From contig NKIN01000001.1 in the NCBI GenBank assembly GCA_002255905.1, positions 1-64,000 of the forward strand: a DNA stretch of 64,000 bases. Direction: 5' to 3'. Both the position numbers and the translations under genes were made by a program. Each line of letters starts with the position of its first letter. The first letter of the stretch is position 1. The notes under the pieces were generated by a model. It ran no database searches and had not been told where the DNA came from. It was given only the letters and a program-made list of their open reading frames with translations. Origin of the DNA: Burkholderiales bacterium PBB1. Its GTDB lineage: Bacteria > Pseudomonadota > Gammaproteobacteria > Burkholderiales > Burkholderiaceae_C. This document shows, piece by piece, positions 54,658 to 63,018 of this stretch.

Positions 54658-55435
54658 TGTGTTGCGATTCACGCAGGGCCGGCACATCCGCTCTTGCGTG
54701 CTGACCGCTTTCGCCGGCATCTTGCTGGCTTGCGCCAGCGGCGCAGTGTTCGCTCAGAGCACCGGCGCGAGCCTGCCATTGGTGGTGGGGCAGGGCGCGC
54801 AGGGCACCAGCTACTCGGTGCCGATCCAGACCCTGCTGTTCTTCACCGCTTTAAGCTTCCTGCCCGCGGTGCTGCTGCTGATGACCGGTTTCACCCGCAT
54901 CGTCATCGTCCTGAGCCTGTTGCGCCAGGCGCTGGGCACGCAGTCGGCGCCACCGAACCAGGTGGTGGTGGGGCTGAGCCTGTTCCTGACCTTCTTCGTG
55001 ATGGGGCCGACGATCGATCGCGTCTACACCGAGGCGTACGAACCGTTCAGCACCAACCAGATCGCCTTCGACGAAGCACTCAAGCGCGGCGAGGTGCCGA
55101 TGCGCGAGTTCATGCTCAAGCAGACGCGCCAGGCCGACGTGATGCTGTTCGCCAAGCTCGGCAAGATCGACCCGTCGGTCAAGTCGGCCGATGTCCCGTT
55201 CAAGGTGCTGGTGCCTGCATTTGTCACCAGCGAGTTAAAGAGCGCGTTCCAGATCGGCTTCCTGATCTTCGTGCCCTTCCTGGTCATCGACATCATCGTG
55301 GCCAGCGTGCTGACCAGCCTGGGCATGGTGATGCTGAGCCCGGTGCTGATCGCGCTGCCGTTCAAGCTGATGCTCTTCGTGCTGGCCGATGGCTGGAATC
55401 TCCTGCTCGGCTCGCTCGCGGCCAGCTTCGCCTGA
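54647..55435 (+). CDS. fliP: Flagellar export gate protein FliP
   Basis: A 262-residue gate protein. An N-terminal cleavable signal ([19 protein letters not shown]) is followed by four helices and the family motifs [20 protein letters not shown] and [16 protein letters not shown]. No ATG fits; I chose the GTG at 54647 behind GGGAG, which overlaps fliO by 11 bases. A second GTG at 54659 is possible. Confidence 0.94.
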   Translation: MPLDVLRFTQGRHIRSCVLTAFAGILLACASGAVFAQSTGASLPLVVGQGAQGTSYSVPIQTLLFFTALSFLPAVLLLMTGFTRIVIVLSLLRQALGTQSAPPNQVVVGLSLFLTFFVMGPTIDRVYTEAYEPFSTNQIAFDEALKRGEVPMREFMLKQTRQADVMLFAKLGKIDPSVKSADVPFKVLVPAFVTSELKSAFQIGFLIFVPFLVIDIIVASVLTSLGMVMLSPVLIALPFKLMLFVLADGWNLLLGSLAASFA

Positions 55436-55445
55436 AAGGGGCACC

Positions 55446-55715
55446 ATGGATTCGCAACAGGTCTTCACCTTCGGCCAGCAGGCACTGCACCTGTTGCTGA
55501 TGGTCTCCGCGCCCGTGCTGTTGACGGTGCTGGGGGTGGGTCTGCTGGTCAGCGTGTTCCAGGCGGCCACGCAGATCAACGAGCCCACGCTGTCGTTCGT
55601 GCCCAAGATCCTGGCGGCCGTCGGTGTGCTGACCATCACCGGGCCGTGGATGCTGACCACCCTGGTCGAATACCTGCAGCGCACCATCCAGTCGATTCCA
55701 TCGGTCGTGGGCTGA
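55446..55715 (+). CDS. fliQ: Flagellar export gate protein FliQ
   Basis: An 89-residue protein with two membrane helices (ALHLLLMVSAPVLLTVLGVG; ILAAVGVLTITGPWMLTTLV) and the conserved QAATQINEPTLSFVPK loop between them. The ATG at 55446 follows AAAGGGG. Length and order between fliP and fliR are normal. Confidence 0.96.
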   Translation: MDSQQVFTFGQQALHLLLMVSAPVLLTVLGVGLLVSVFQAATQINEPTLSFVPKILAAVGVLTITGPWMLTTLVEYLQRTIQSIPSVVG

Positions 55716-55727
55716 TCTCCAGAGGCC

Positions 55728-56489
55728 ATGCTGACCTTCAACGAGGCGCAGATCTGGGCGTGGGTCAGTCCGCTGCTGTGGCCTTTCCTGCGGGTGCTGG
55801 CCATGCTGGGCACGATGCCGGTGATCGGTCAGCGGCTCGTGCCGATGCGGATGAAGGTGGCGATGTCGTTCCTGATCGCCGTCGTGATGCAGCCGTCGCT
55901 GCCCGCGATGCCGGTGGTCGCGCTCGACTCGTCGCTGGCGCTGATGCTGGTGGTGCAGCAGGTGCTGATCGGCCTGTCGATCGCCTTCGCGGTGCGCATC
56001 GTGTTTGCGGCCGTCGAGTTCGCAGGCGAGATTGGCGGGCTGCAGATGGGGCTCAACTTCGCCGGCTTCTTCGATCCGATCACCCGCAGCCAGAGCACGG
56101 CGCTCGCCTCCTTCTTCAGCGCGATGGTGAGCTGGCTGTTCATCGTCATCAATGGCCACTTGCTGCTCATCGTCGCGGTGTCGCAGAGCTTCGAGGCGTT
56201 TCCGGTCGGCGACGCGCCATTCGCCTTCCTCAAAGCCGTGCGGCCCGAGCTGTGGGGCGCCGAGATCTTCAGCCTCGGGCTGTGGATCGCCTTGCCCCTG
56301 ATCGCGATGCTGCTCTTCACCAACCTCGTGCTGGGCATCATCGCCCGCGTCGCTCAGCAGATGAACATCTTCGCCATCGGCTTCCCGCTCACGATGTCGG
56401 TCGGCCTGATCGGCGTGCTGCTGACGCTGCCGCTGATGCAGATGCCGTTCACGATGGCGCTCGAGCGGATGCTGGGCATGTTCCGCTGA
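55728..56489 (+). CDS. fliR: Flagellar export gate protein FliR
   Basis: A 253-residue gate protein with several membrane helices and the family motifs FNEAQIWAWVSPLLWPFLRV, GEIGGLQMGLNFAGFFDP and the long C-terminal helix pair. It forms the FliPQR pore. The next flagellar gene, flhB, is 6.5 kb away; the convergent amtB stop lies only 10 bases after the fliR stop, leaving no room for a terminator. Confidence 0.96.
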   Translation: MLTFNEAQIWAWVSPLLWPFLRVLAMLGTMPVIGQRLVPMRMKVAMSFLIAVVMQPSLPAMPVVALDSSLALMLVVQQVLIGLSIAFAVRIVFAAVEFAGEIGGLQMGLNFAGFFDPITRSQSTALASFFSAMVSWLFIVINGHLLLIVAVSQSFEAFPVGDAPFAFLKAVRPELWGAEIFSLGLWIALPLIAMLLFTNLVLGIIARVAQQMNIFAIGFPLTMSVGLIGVLLTLPLMQMPFTMALERMLGMFR

Positions 56490-56499
56490 GCGCGCAACG

Positions 56500-57702
56500 T
56501 CACCAGCTGGCTTCGCGCTCCGGCGTGGCACCGATGCGGTGGATCGAGAGGTCTGCGCCGTCGTACTCCTCTTCGGCCGAGAGCCGCAACCCCACCACGG
56601 CTTTCACCGCACCGTAGACCAGCAGGCCGCCCGCGAACGACCAGACCACGCCCATCGTGGTTCCGATCAGTTGCGCCCACAGGCTGACGCCGCCCAGACC
56701 GCCCAGCGCGGGCAGGCCGAAGATGCCGCACGCGATGCCGCCCCAGGCGCCGCAGAGGCCGTGCAGCGGCCACACGCCCAGCACGTCGTCGATCTTCCAG
56801 CGGTTCTGCGTGAGCGTGAACAGCGAGACGAAGATCGCGCCTGCCACCGCACCGGTGACCAGCGCGCCGGCCGGGTGCATCACGTCGGAGCCTGCACACA
56901 CGGCCACCAGGCCCGCCAGCGGGCCGTTGTAGGCGAAGCCGGGGTCGTTGCGCCCCATCAGGGTGGCCACCAGCGTGCCGCCCACCATCGCCATCAGCGA
57001 GTTCACCGCCACCAGGCCGGAGATCTTCTCGATGGTCTGCGCGCTCATCACGTTGAATCCGAACCAGCCCACCGTCAGCACCCAGGCACCGAGCGCCAGG
57101 AACGGGATGCTCGAAGGCGGATGCGCGCTGATCGCGCCATCCTTGCGGTAGCGGTTGCTGCGCGCACCGAGCAGCAGCACCGCGGCCAGACCGATCCAGC
57201 CACCCACCGCATGCACGACCACGCTGCCGGCGAAGTCGTGGAACGCATGGCCGGTGGTGGCCTCGATCCACGCCTGCACGCCGAACCGCCCGTTCCAGGT
57301 GATGCCCTCGAACACCGGGTACACCAGACCCACCAGCACCGCGGTGGCGGCCAGCTGCGGGCCGAAGCGGGCCCGCTCGGCAATGCCGCCGGACACGATG
57401 GCCGGGATCGCGGCCGCGAAGGTCAGCAGGAAGAAGAACTTGACCAGCTCATAGCCGTTGCGCTCGGCGAGCGTGTGGGCGCTGGAGAAGAAGTCGACGC
57501 CATAGGCTACCGTGTAGCCGACGAAGAAATAGGCCAGTGTGGAAACCGAGAAATCGACCAGGATCTTGACCAGCGCATTGACCTGGTTTTTCTTGCGGAC
57601 CGTGCCCAGCTCCAGGAAGGCGAACCCCGCATGCATGGCAAGCACCATGATGGCGCCCAGAAGGATGAACAGGGCATCGGTGCCCTGCTTGACCTGATCC
57701 AT
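56500..57702 (-). CDS. amtB: Ammonium transporter AmtB
   Basis: A 400-residue channel with about 11 membrane helices. Family marks are FLELGTVRKKNQVN at the start, the His pair in DFAGSVVVHAVGGW and LHGLCGAWGGI, and a C-terminal tail with DLSIHRIGA. A sigma-54 promoter and NtrC-like sites lie upstream, in keeping with nitrogen-limited expression. The usual partner glnK is not beside it. The gene is transcribed against fliR. Confidence 0.96.
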   Translation of the reverse strand: MDQVKQGTDALFILLGAIMVLAMHAGFAFLELGTVRKKNQVNALVKILVDFSVSTLAYFFVGYTVAYGVDFFSSAHTLAERNGYELVKFFFLLTFAAAIPAIVSGGIAERARFGPQLAATAVLVGLVYPVFEGITWNGRFGVQAWIEATTGHAFHDFAGSVVVHAVGGWIGLAAVLLLGARSNRYRKDGAISAHPPSSIPFLALGAWVLTVGWFGFNVMSAQTIEKISGLVAVNSLMAMVGGTLVATLMGRNDPGFAYNGPLAGLVAVCAGSDVMHPAGALVTGAVAGAIFVSLFTLTQNRWKIDDVLGVWPLHGLCGAWGGIACGIFGLPALGGLGGVSLWAQLIGTTMGVVWSFAGGLLVYGAVKAVVGLRLSAEEEYDGADLSIHRIGATPEREASW

Positions 57703-57769
57703 TGATCACCCCTTGTGTCTTCCGTGTCGGGGCACAACGCACCAGACTCACTCCGAGACGCACCGTATT

Positions 57770-57786
57770 AGCAAGTTAAGTGCCTA
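57770..57786 (-). promoter_or_regulatory. Sigma-54 promoter of amtB
   Basis: On the minus strand: AGGCAC, then TTAAC, then TTGCT. The invariant GG and GC are 10 bases apart as required, and 5 of 6 bases match the -24 element TGGCAC. It lies 67 bases before the start codon. This is the clearest promoter in the window. Confidence 0.85.
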
Positions 57787-57840
57787 ATTGGTGCGTGCTT
57801 TGTGGGTCGAATCGAGGGCATTCGGCACGCGGCAACACGA

Positions 57841-57882
57841 AATTGGTGCGGACTCGACCGCGATCGCACCCATAAATGGTGC
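57841..57882 (-). promoter_or_regulatory. NtrC-like enhancer sites upstream of amtB
   Basis: GCACC and GGTGC face each other across 7 bases at 57866-57882, and the 10-mer AATTGGTGCG occurs at 57841-57850 and again at 57786-57795, beside the promoter. NtrC sites read GCACC-N5-GGTGC, so the spacing here is two bases long. Distance to the promoter (about 60-110 bases) fits an enhancer. Confidence 0.5.
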
Positions 57883-57905
57883 GGTGCGGTCGATCCTGGG
57901 GCTGC

Positions 57906-58628
57906 TCAGTGCCCGCCGCCCAGGTACGCGGCCTTCACCGCCGGGTCGTTCTTCAGCTTGTCGGCCGGGCCGTGCACCGCGATGCGGCCGTTCTCGAGCA
58001 CGTAGCCGTAGTCGGACACGTTCAGCGCCGCGGCGGCGAACTGCTCGACCAGCAGCATCGTCACGCCCTCCGATTTGAGGCGCGCGATGATGCGGAACAC
58101 CTCGTCGACCAGGATCGGGGCCAGGCCCATCGACGGTTCGTCGAGCAGCACGATCTCGGGGTTGAGCATCACCGCGCGCGCCATCGCCAGCATCTGCTGT
58201 TCGCCGCCAGACAAGGTGCCTGCCAGCTGGGTGCGGCGCTCCTTCAGGCGAGGGAACAGCTCCATCGCGCGTTCCAGGTCGGCCTTCACGTCGCCCTTCG
58301 GGCGGCTGCCCGTCAGGCGCGGGAAGGCGCCCAGCGTCAGGTTGTCGGTCACGCTCATCGTCGCGAACACCCGGCGACCTTCCGGTGAATGCGCCAGGCC
58401 CAGGCGGGCGATGGAGTAGCTCTCTTTGCCGTCGATGCGCTGGCCCGCCAGCGTGATGCTGCCGGCGGTGGGCCGGATCATGCCGGACACGGCGCGCATC
58501 GTCGTCGTCTTGCCGGCCCCGTTGGAGCCGATCAGCGTGACGACCTTGCCCTTGGGCACATCGATGGAGATGCCGTGCAGCACCTGCACCTTGCCGTAGC
58601 CGGCTTCGAGTTTGTCGATGGTCAGCAT
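57906..58628 (-). CDS. livF: Liv-type ABC transporter ATPase LivF
   Basis: A 240-residue ATPase of a branched-chain or polar amino-acid importer. Walker A GSNGAGKTTTMR, signature LSGGEQQMLAMARA, Walker B IVLLDEPSMGLAP, His switch in the variant LLVEQF usual for LivF. It is last of livK-livH-livMG-livF, 9 bases after the fusion gene. Confidence 0.94.
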   Translation of the reverse strand: MLTIDKLEAGYGKVQVLHGISIDVPKGKVVTLIGSNGAGKTTTMRAVSGMIRPTAGSITLAGQRIDGKESYSIARLGLAHSPEGRRVFATMSVTDNLTLGAFPRLTGSRPKGDVKADLERAMELFPRLKERRTQLAGTLSGGEQQMLAMARAVMLNPEIVLLDEPSMGLAPILVDEVFRIIARLKSEGVTMLLVEQFAAAALNVSDYGYVLENGRIAVHGPADKLKNDPAVKAAYLGGGH

Positions 58629-58637
58629 GTGGAATCC

Positions 58638-60566
58638 TCAGGCCGTCTGGCCACCCAGGTAGGCCTCGATGACCTTGTGGTCGGCCTGCACTTCGGCCGG
58701 CAGGCCTTCCGAGATCTTCTGCCCGAAGTCGAGCACCGACACGGTGTCGCACAGGTCCATCACCACGTCCATGTGGTGCTCGATCAGGATCACGGTGATG
58801 CCGTGTTCGCGGATCTTGCGGATGTAGCCGATCAGCTCCTTGATGTCGGGCGCGGTCAGTCCGGCGGCCGGCTCGTCGAGCAACAGCAGCTGCGGGTCGA
58901 GCGCCAGTGCGCGGGCGATCTCCAGCAGGCGCTGCTTGCCGTATGGCAGGTTGCGCGCTTCCTCGTAGGCCAGATCGCCCAGGCCCACGAAGCGCAGCAG
59001 GCCCATGGCGCGCGAGGTCGCAGCGCTGTCTTCGCGACGGTAGCGCGGCGTGTGCAGCGCGACATCGATCAGATGGCTGTCGAAGGTGTGGTGCAGGCCC
59101 ACCAGCACGTTCTGCAGCGCCGTCATCTCGCCGAACAGCTGCACGTTCTGGAACGTGCGCGCGATGCCCGACAAGGCGATGTCCGACGAGGTACGCCCGA
59201 CCACCGTCTTGTTCGTGAAGGTGATCGTCCCCGCGGTCGGCTGGTAGATGCCGGTGAGGACGTTCATCATCGTGCTCTTGCCCGAGCCGTTGGGCCCGAT
59301 CAGGCCATGGATGGTGCCGCGGCGGATCGTCAGGTCGACGTTGTTCAGCGCCTTCAGCCCACCGAACTGCATCAGCACCTGCTGGGCCTGCAGCAGCACG
59401 TCGCCGCGCTGCACATCGCCTCCGGCCTGCCCGACCGCATCGGCGTTGCCGGATACCGCCGCATGGTCGGCTGCCGATGGTTTCAGGTTCAGCAACTGGC
59501 GCACGAAGCCGACGATGCCATCCTGCAGGTAGTAGACGACGAACAGCGTGATCAGGCCGAAGATCGACAGCCGCCAGTCGGTCATCGAATCCAGCTGGAA
59601 CGACAGCAACGCCAGCAAGGCGCTGCCACCCACCGGGACCGCCACGCGCTGCAGCGTGCTGCGCCTCTTCTGGATGAACACGATCGAGCCGATCAGCACG
59701 CCCACGGCGATGGCCACCGACACCCAGCGGAACATCGTGATGTCATCGAGCAGCTTGGGCAGCAGCACGATGATGGCCGCACCGAGCAACGAGCCGATGC
59801 GCGACTTGCGCCCGCCCATGATGACCGCCAGCAGGAACAGCACCGTCAGCTCGAAGTTGTAGGTGTTGGGAGAGATGTACTGTTCGGAGTGCGCGTACAG
59901 CGCACCGGCCAGGCCCGCCAGTGCCGCACTGATGACGAAGGCGTAGACCTTGTAGCGGTAGACCGATACGCCCATGCAGTCGGACGCCACCGGGCTGCCG
60001 CGCAGGGCCTCGAAGGCGCGGCCGAGGTGGCTTTTCAGGATGCGGTGCACCACGATCAAGCTCAGTACCAGCACCGCCGCAACGGTCCAGAACTGCGCGC
60101 GCTTGTCGAACTCGATGCCGAAAGCCTGTGGCTTGCCCAGGGTGATGCCCATGGGCCCTTCGGTCAGGAAGGTCATTTCGTTGATCAGGATCTGGATGAT
60201 GGTGCCGAAGGCCAGTGTCACCATGGCCAGATAGGGCCCGGTGACCTTCAGCGCGGGCAGAGCGAGCAATGCGCCGAACAGCGCAGACACCCCCAGCGCC
60301 GCCGGCAATGTCACCCAGATCGGCGCTCCCAGCTTCATGACCAGCACGCCAGCGGTGTACGAGCCGACGCCGAACAGGCCGGCATGTCCCAGCGACACCT
60401 GACCGGTGTAGCCCACGACGATGTCCAGGCCGAACAGCACGATCGCATAGATCAGGATGGTCTCGACCAGGTGGATGTAATAAGTGTTCTCGACCGCCAG
60501 AGGGAAGGCGATCAGCGCCGCGATGGCGGCTGCATACAGGGCAAGCTGGGTTCCTTTCACGCTCAC
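58638..60566 (-). CDS. Fused LivM permease and LivG ATPase
   Basis: A 642-residue fusion. Residues 1-310 are the LivM permease (GLDIVVGYTGQVSLGHAGLF; LAMVTLAFGTIIQILINE). A link with two extra hydrophobic stretches spans about 315-375, then a polar linker to about 400. Residues 400-640 are the LivG ATPase (LIGPNGSGKSTMMNVL; LPYGKQRLLEIARAL; LLLLDEPAAGLT; LIEHHMDVVM). Both motifs sets are intact. It overlaps livH by 4 bases. Such fusions occur in Burkholderiales transporters. Confidence 0.94.
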   Translation of the reverse strand: MSVKGTQLALYAAAIAALIAFPLAVENTYYIHLVETILIYAIVLFGLDIVVGYTGQVSLGHAGLFGVGSYTAGVLVMKLGAPIWVTLPAALGVSALFGALLALPALKVTGPYLAMVTLAFGTIIQILINEMTFLTEGPMGITLGKPQAFGIEFDKRAQFWTVAAVLVLSLIVVHRILKSHLGRAFEALRGSPVASDCMGVSVYRYKVYAFVISAALAGLAGALYAHSEQYISPNTYNFELTVLFLLAVIMGGRKSRIGSLLGAAIIVLLPKLLDDITMFRWVSVAIAVGVLIGSIVFIQKRRSTLQRVAVPVGGSALLALLSFQLDSMTDWRLSIFGLITLFVVYYLQDGIVGFVRQLLNLKPSAADHAAVSGNADAVGQAGGDVQRGDVLLQAQQVLMQFGGLKALNNVDLTIRRGTIHGLIGPNGSGKSTMMNVLTGIYQPTAGTITFTNKTVVGRTSSDIALSGIARTFQNVQLFGEMTALQNVLVGLHHTFDSHLIDVALHTPRYRREDSAATSRAMGLLRFVGLGDLAYEEARNLPYGKQRLLEIARALALDPQLLLLDEPAAGLTAPDIKELIGYIRKIREHGITVILIEHHMDVVMDLCDTVSVLDFGQKISEGLPAEVQADHKVIEAYLGGQTA

Positions 60567-61438
60567 ACCTTCTTGATGGCTGACTTGCCGAACAGACCCG
60601 CCGGCTTGACTGCCAGCACCAGCAGCAGCAGCACCAGACCCGGCACATCCTTGTAGCCGGTCGACAGGTAGAAACCGGTGGTCGTCTCGGCGATGCCGAG
60701 GATCAGGCCACCGACCACGATGCCCATGCCGCTGTTGAGGCCGCCGATGATGGCCACCGCGAACGCCTTCAGGCCGAGCACCGCGCCCATGGTCGCGCCA
60801 GTGAGCGTCAACGGAGCGATCAGCACGCCGGCGAACGCGGCCGTCATCGACGACAGCGCATACGAGAAGGTGATGACCAGCCCGGTGTTGATGCCCATCA
60901 GCTTGGCTGCGTCGCGGTCATTGAAGGTGGCCACCACCGCCTTGCCGTAGATGGTCTTGCGGTTGAAGAACTCGACGGCGAGCATCATCGCCAGCGCGCC
61001 GAACACCACCAGGATCTCCATCGGCAGCACGTTGGCGCCCAGGAATTTCAATGGTGATTCGGGCAGCGGTGACGGGAACTTCAGGTCGTCGCGGCCCCAG
61101 ACGTTTTCAGCGACGTTCTTGAAGATGATGCCCAGCGCGATGGTGGACATGATCCAGCCGAACTCGCTCTTGATCTTGATCGCCGGCCGCACGCCGATGC
61201 GCTCCACGAAGGCGCCCTGCAGCGCGCCGAACAGGCACACCAGCGGGATCATCAGCCAGTAGTTCACGCCCAGGCCCACCAGCGTCAGGCCGACCAGCGC
61301 GCCCAGCATCAGCGCATCGCCCTGGCCGAAATTCAGGGTGTCGGAGGTGGCAAAGGTGAGCTGGTAACCGAACGCGATGACCGCGTAGATCATGCCCAGC
61401 GCAATGCCGCTGAACACCAGTTGGGTGAAGATTTGCAT
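60563..61438 (-). CDS. livH: Liv-type ABC transporter permease LivH
   Basis: A 291-residue permease with about eight membrane helices. Family marks are QLVFSGIALGMIYAVIAFGY, LNFGQGDALMLGALV, and GLKAFAVAIIGGLNSGMG. I chose the ATG at 61438. A perfect terminator-like hairpin lies between livK and livH, so this gene and those after it depend on readthrough. Confidence 0.94.
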   Translation of the reverse strand: MQIFTQLVFSGIALGMIYAVIAFGYQLTFATSDTLNFGQGDALMLGALVGLTLVGLGVNYWLMIPLVCLFGALQGAFVERIGVRPAIKIKSEFGWIMSTIALGIIFKNVAENVWGRDDLKFPSPLPESPLKFLGANVLPMEILVVFGALAMMLAVEFFNRKTIYGKAVVATFNDRDAAKLMGINTGLVITFSYALSSMTAAFAGVLIAPLTLTGATMGAVLGLKAFAVAIIGGLNSGMGIVVGGLILGIAETTTGFYLSTGYKDVPGLVLLLLVLAVKPAGLFGKSAIKKV

Positions 61439-61466
61439 GACAGGCTCGATCGGTGGGGGCAACGAA

Positions 61467-61497
61467 AAAGTCCCTCTCCCGCCGGGAGAGGGACTTT
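61467..61497 (-). terminator. Terminator-like hairpin between livK and livH
   Basis: AAAGTCCCTCTCCCG faces its exact complement across one base, a 15-bp perfect arm. On the minus strand it runs into TTTTT. It should end most transcripts after livK and so give more binding protein than permease, as in many importer operons. Confidence 0.85.
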
Positions 61498-61513
61498 CAC
61501 GAGAGGCGGTGTG

Positions 61514-62746
61514 TTACTTCTTCTTGGGCAACGCGCCCTTGGCGTTGACGTCCTTGACGCGGACTTCCGACGCCTTCTTCTGGTCTTCTTCGTAGGCGTA
61601 GACCACGCGCTGACCCTTCACCTCGCCGAACACCGGGATGTTCGCGGTGATCGCGTCATGGTCGTCCTTGGTGAACGGGCGGTTGTAGGTCGTCACCACG
61701 CCTTCCACCGGCGCCTTCAGGTCTTCCAGTGCCGCCTTGATCTTCGGGCCTTCGGTGGAGTTGGCCTGCTTGATGGCGGCTGCCAGCAGGTAGATCGAGT
61801 CGTAGCCCTGGGCTGCCGAGACCGGCGAATCCATCCGGTTGGCCTTGGGCTTGAAGGTGCGCAGGTAGGCAATGATGAAAGACTGGCGCTTCGGTGTGGT
61901 GGGCTCCTGGATGAAGGTCTGCGGCATCCGCGCGCCTTCGCCACCGGGGCCGGCGTTGTCGATGAAGTTGGCCATCGACAGGGTCCAGCTGCCGATCATC
62001 GGCACCTTCCAGCCCAGCTTGGTCATGCCGTTGGCGATCTGCGCCAGTTCCGGGCCGATGGCATAGGTGAGGATGGCCTCGGCACCGGCCTCCTTGGCCT
62101 TCAGCAGCTGGGCCGTCATGTCGACGTCCTTGATGTTGAACTTCTCGACCGCAACCGGCTTGACGCCCTTCAGCTCGAGGGCCTTTTCCAGGTCGGCGCG
62201 ACCGAGCTGGCCGTAGTTGGTCGAGTCGGCGAGGATCGCGACCTTCTTGAAGCCGCGCCGCACGACGGCCTCTTCCACGATCATCGGTGCCTGGATGCTG
62301 TCGCTGGCCGAGTTGCGGAAGATGTAGTTCTCGGGCTGGTCCTTGAACTGCTGCGTGATCAGCGTCCCGGTGGCCACGTTGTTCATCACCGGGATCTTCG
62401 CTTCCTGATAGAAGCGCTGCGCGGCCAGTGCCACGCCGGTGTTGATGAAGCCGACAGTGGCGACGACCTTCTCCTTGTTGATCAGTTCCTGCGCGATTTG
62501 CACGCCGCGCTCGTTCTTGGCCTCGTCATCGCGTTCGACCAGTTCGATCTTGCGGCCGAGCAGGCCGCCGGCGGCGTTGATTTCCTCGACCGCCAGCTTG
62601 ACGCCGTCGCGCATGCTGACGCCCATCGATGAAGAGCCTCCGGTGAACGGGCCGGACATGCCGATCTTGATCGGCTCAGCCGCGTAGGCGTTGCCTAGGC
62701 TTGCACAGGCCAGCGCAATGGCGGCCAATTGAAGTCTGAAGTTCAT
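61514..62746 (-). CDS. livK: Liv-type periplasmic substrate-binding protein
   Basis: A 410-residue type I binding protein. The signal peptide (1-22) ends in NAYA, and the mature part starts AEPIKIGMSGPFTGGSSSMG. Family marks include GVKLAVEEINAAGGLLGRKI and GFKKVAILADSTNYGQLG. Ligand could be a branched-chain amino acid, an amide or an aromatic acid. I chose the ATG at 62746 with GGGAG before it; the longer frame is not signal-like. Confidence 0.94.
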   Translation of the reverse strand: MNFRLQLAAIALACASLGNAYAAEPIKIGMSGPFTGGSSSMGVSMRDGVKLAVEEINAAGGLLGRKIELVERDDEAKNERGVQIAQELINKEKVVATVGFINTGVALAAQRFYQEAKIPVMNNVATGTLITQQFKDQPENYIFRNSASDSIQAPMIVEEAVVRRGFKKVAILADSTNYGQLGRADLEKALELKGVKPVAVEKFNIKDVDMTAQLLKAKEAGAEAILTYAIGPELAQIANGMTKLGWKVPMIGSWTLSMANFIDNAGPGGEGARMPQTFIQEPTTPKRQSFIIAYLRTFKPKANRMDSPVSAAQGYDSIYLLAAAIKQANSTEGPKIKAALEDLKAPVEGVVTTYNRPFTKDDHDAITANIPVFGEVKGQRVVYAYEEDQKKASEVRVKDVNAKGALPKKK

Positions 62747-63018
62747 GTTGTCTCCCTGGACGTACTGCCAATGTGCCAATTCAGCCCTGCCGGGCCCGGT
62801 TCGCGACTCTAGTGGGTTTGACGCAGCCGCATCGCTCGCCGGATAACGGGTAAACCCGTAACTTTTGAGCCAGATTTCGATACCTGACAGCAGGCTGACG
62901 CCGCAGCGCATTTCCGACCCCCCGGTGCGCTGAAGAAACCATCAGTTTGCCGTGCTTCTCCGGCGCCAGCGTGCTGTAGGGCTGGGAACAATGCGATGGA
63001 AACCTCACGCACCCGCTC
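62747..63018. promoter_or_regulatory. Divergent control region between livK and flhB
   Basis: This 272-base gap should contain promoters for the minus-strand importer genes and plus-strand flhB. I see no gene, no clear sigma-54 or sigma-28 match, and no strong palindrome. Confidence 0.4.

Noticed and set aside
58389-60656. Open frame of about 755 codons on the plus strand against the liv genes
   Set aside because: It is a shadow of the LivM-LivG fusion and livH; the minus strand has full ABC motifs, while this frame has His/Gln/Arg-rich noise.
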